Assembly (NCBI GenBank): GCA_964640195.1
Contig: CAZXIC010000021.1
Span: 1 to 16,132 of the forward strand
DNA length: 16,132 nt
Direction: 5' to 3'
DNA from: CAZXIC01 sp964640195
Lineage (GTDB): Archaea; Iainarchaeota; Iainarchaeia; Iainarchaeales; GCA-2688035
Numbering within the stretch: position 1 is the stretch's first letter; every line of letters begins with the position of its first letter. Below are positions 14,929-16,132 of the stretch, piece by piece. The notes under the pieces are model-generated. The model was not told the DNA's origin, did no database searches, and saw nothing but the letters and a program-made list of their open reading frames with translations. The position numbers were made by a program, and so were the translations under genes.

Positions 14929-14950
14929 GTTTTTCTTGGTGAAGAAAAAC
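14929..14950 (+). promoter_or_regulatory. Perfect leader hairpin at the predicted mRNA 5' end
   Basis: GTTTTTCTT (14929-14937) and AAGAAAAAC (14942-14950) are perfectly complementary around the loop GGTG. It lies where transcripts from promoter copy 2 should begin. It does not overlap the Shine-Dalgarno sequence (14974-14979), and no T-run follows, so mRNA stabilisation or a protein-binding dyad is more likely than attenuation. Confidence 0.5.
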
Positions 14951-14987
14951 ATTCAAATCAACGAGATAAATGGGGAGGTAGGTTTCC

Positions 14988-16132
14988 GTGAATGGGTTGT
15001 TTAAATATTTAATACTCTCAACACTGCTTTTGTGTTTTCTTAACACCGCCTACGCTGCAATAACGTTCCCAGCGGACATGAACGCATGGGACGAAAACAG
15101 CGTAAGGCACGCAAACCAGGGTGAAGACTTCAACGTTATTCTGCCGCGAGACTGGCACACGATAGGTGCCGACTTCGGGCACGACATAAACTCTGATTTC
15201 AACTACCTTGTTGCATTACACTATACCGACCCCAACACTAGCACGGATTTCTACCTTGATTTGAATGTAAAGGTTGAACAATCAGAGGATGTGGGAAACG
15301 GCGCAGGGCACCACAATGCCACAGGTGACGGAAACGTCATGCTGAAGACTCTGAGTGGGAATACTGGGCCGTGTGCTGTCGGCACAGACGTAAACGCACT
15401 TATATTTGACGCCACTGTAAGCGATGCCAACACCTTTAACGTAACCGTTACCCTCCCACGGACAAGGGACATGAACCAGTTCGTGGGCAAGGAGGTTACA
15501 GTTGAACTGTGGAGAATAAACGACCAGAACGAATGCATTACGGCAGACGCAAACGCGAGATTTATAATTGGCCCGGCAATAATTGTCAGGACACAGAACA
15601 GCAGGGTGGGCACAACCACAAACGAGACATCAAAGATAAAGCAGCCCATTGCTGTCATAGGCTTCGGCTTCACGCCATCACCGCCGCACAGACCTGACAA
15701 CAATGTAGAAATTAGCTTCTGGGACGCAAACGCAACGCAATTGAATTCCCAACACGGACACGACCTGAACATAATAGACATAGCCCATGAAGTGGTATTA
15801 AAATACCACAGGGCAGCCGATGACAAAGACACAAACGATGCAGTGAGCTCGCTGGGGCTATTCACGGCATCGACAGACTTAAACTTTACCCTTGACTGGA
15901 ACGGAATCACTGTCTGGCCGGATGCAAACGGCGAGTTCGACATAAACATTATCGTGCCCTACCTCACAGACCAAGGCGGAAGCAACATCGGGAGAGAAGA
16001 CTTGAACATCCTTAGGGCAAGCCAAAAGAACGGTGTAGGAGATGTGAACGTACCGCTTGTCGTAGCGCCAAAGCTTGACATTGCCCCAGACATAAACATT
16101 ACTGTTACAATCAGCGGTGTGGACTACAACAT
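14988..16132 (+). CDS. Secreted Asp/Asn-rich surface protein, 3' end missing
   Basis: The frame is open from the GTG at 14988 to the right edge (381 complete codons), so the protein is truncated by the window. GGAGGT at 14974-14979, 8 nt upstream, decides the start. A signal peptide follows (hydrophobic LILSTLLLCFLNTAYA, cleavage probably after AYA near residue 23). The mature part is beta-rich and full of D-x-N triplets (DMN, DIN, DLN, DGN, DVN, DAN), in the style of the giant protein at the other end of the window. It probably consists of Ig-like domains and is exported by the Sec pathway. No enzymatic motif is seen in the visible part. Tandem promoters and the leader hairpin suggest strong or regulated expression. 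Confidence 0.88.
   Translation, partial: MNGLFKYLILSTLLLCFLNTAYAAITFPADMNAWDENSVRHANQGEDFNVILPRDWHTIGADFGHDINSDFNYLVALHYTDPNTSTDFYLDLNVKVEQSEDVGNGAGHHNATGDGNVMLKTLSGNTGPCAVGTDVNALIFDATVSDANTFNVTVTLPRTRDMNQFVGKEVTVELWRINDQNECITADANARFIIGPAIIVRTQNSRVGTTTNETSKIKQPIAVIGFGFTPSPPHRPDNNVEISFWDANATQLNSQHGHDLNIIDIAHEVVLKYHRAADDKDTNDAVSSLGLFTASTDLNFTLDWNGITVWPDANGEFDINIIVPYLTDQGGSNIGREDLNILRASQKNGVGDVNVPLVVAPKLDIAPDINITVTISGVDYN

Noticed and set aside
14795..15046. An 83-codon minus-strand frame with repeated LYKNFPL
   Set aside because: The repeat in the translation comes only from the duplicated BRE/TATA promoter, and the frame runs through the promoter region and the surface-protein start.
15792..15809. 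A palindrome (GTGGTAT-TAAA-ATACCAC) inside the surface-protein gene
   Set aside because: It is fully explained by coding sequence (VVLKYH), isolated, and not near a gene start or end. Chance is sufficient.
15251..15949. A 232-codon open frame on the minus strand
   Set aside because: It lies opposite the secreted surface protein, which has a perfect Shine-Dalgarno sequence, a signal peptide and a continuous frame. The antisense translation has no recognisable motif.

Overview
The window looks archaeal. Promoters have a purine-rich BRE followed by a TATA box (GGGAAAGTTTTTATATA occurs twice upstream of the last gene), leaders are short, the tRNA gene does not encode CCA, and the cis-prenyltransferase is of the archaeal/dolichol type. 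Long, Asp/Asn-rich surface proteins with Ig-like repeats, and the small hypothetical proteins, resemble what is seen in uncultured DPANN-like archaea. That lineage guess is inference; no rRNA or marker gene here fixes the taxon.

Layout. (1) 2-5225, plus strand: the 3' part of a giant secreted protein (Ig-like repeats, an Asp-box beta-propeller-like region, an eight-cysteine module, a C-terminal membrane anchor). It overlaps by 8 nt a second, small membrane-anchored protein carrying the same C-terminal module. (2) 5373-5411: a hairpin plus T-run terminator between convergent units. (3) 5425-6005, minus strand: a DUF192 protein and a small charged helical protein. (4) 6006-6260: a divergent intergenic region with a TATA-centred dyad and a strongly folded, ncRNA-like segment. 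(5) 6261-7242, plus strand: a cis-prenyltransferase (uppS) and a small single-TM cysteine protein. (6) 7243-7781: a non-coding region with tRNA-Gln(CTG), three hairpin elements that copy the ends of that tRNA, and a pyrimidine-rich tandem array. (7) 7782-11967, plus strand: a tight three-gene operon of CotH-like kinase fused to a beta-helix, a VTC-domain polyphosphate-polymerase-like protein, and a DUF4956 membrane protein. (8) 11976-14636, minus strand: a SERCA-like Ca2+ P-type ATPase. (9) 14637-14987: a divergent intergenic region with two tandem promoters and a leader hairpin. (10) 14988 to the window end: the start of another secreted Asp/Asn-rich surface protein.

How it fits together. 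Most of the window serves the cell envelope. It encodes surface proteins, lipid-carrier synthesis for surface glycosylation (uppS), and a putative surface phosphorylation or polyphosphate module (CotH/VTC/DUF4956). A Ca2+ exporter sits beside surface proteins full of D-x-N triplets that could bind Ca2+. The least explained part is the tRNA-Gln neighbourhood, where four consecutive units starting with AGCC lie within about 270 nt and only one of them is a real tRNA.
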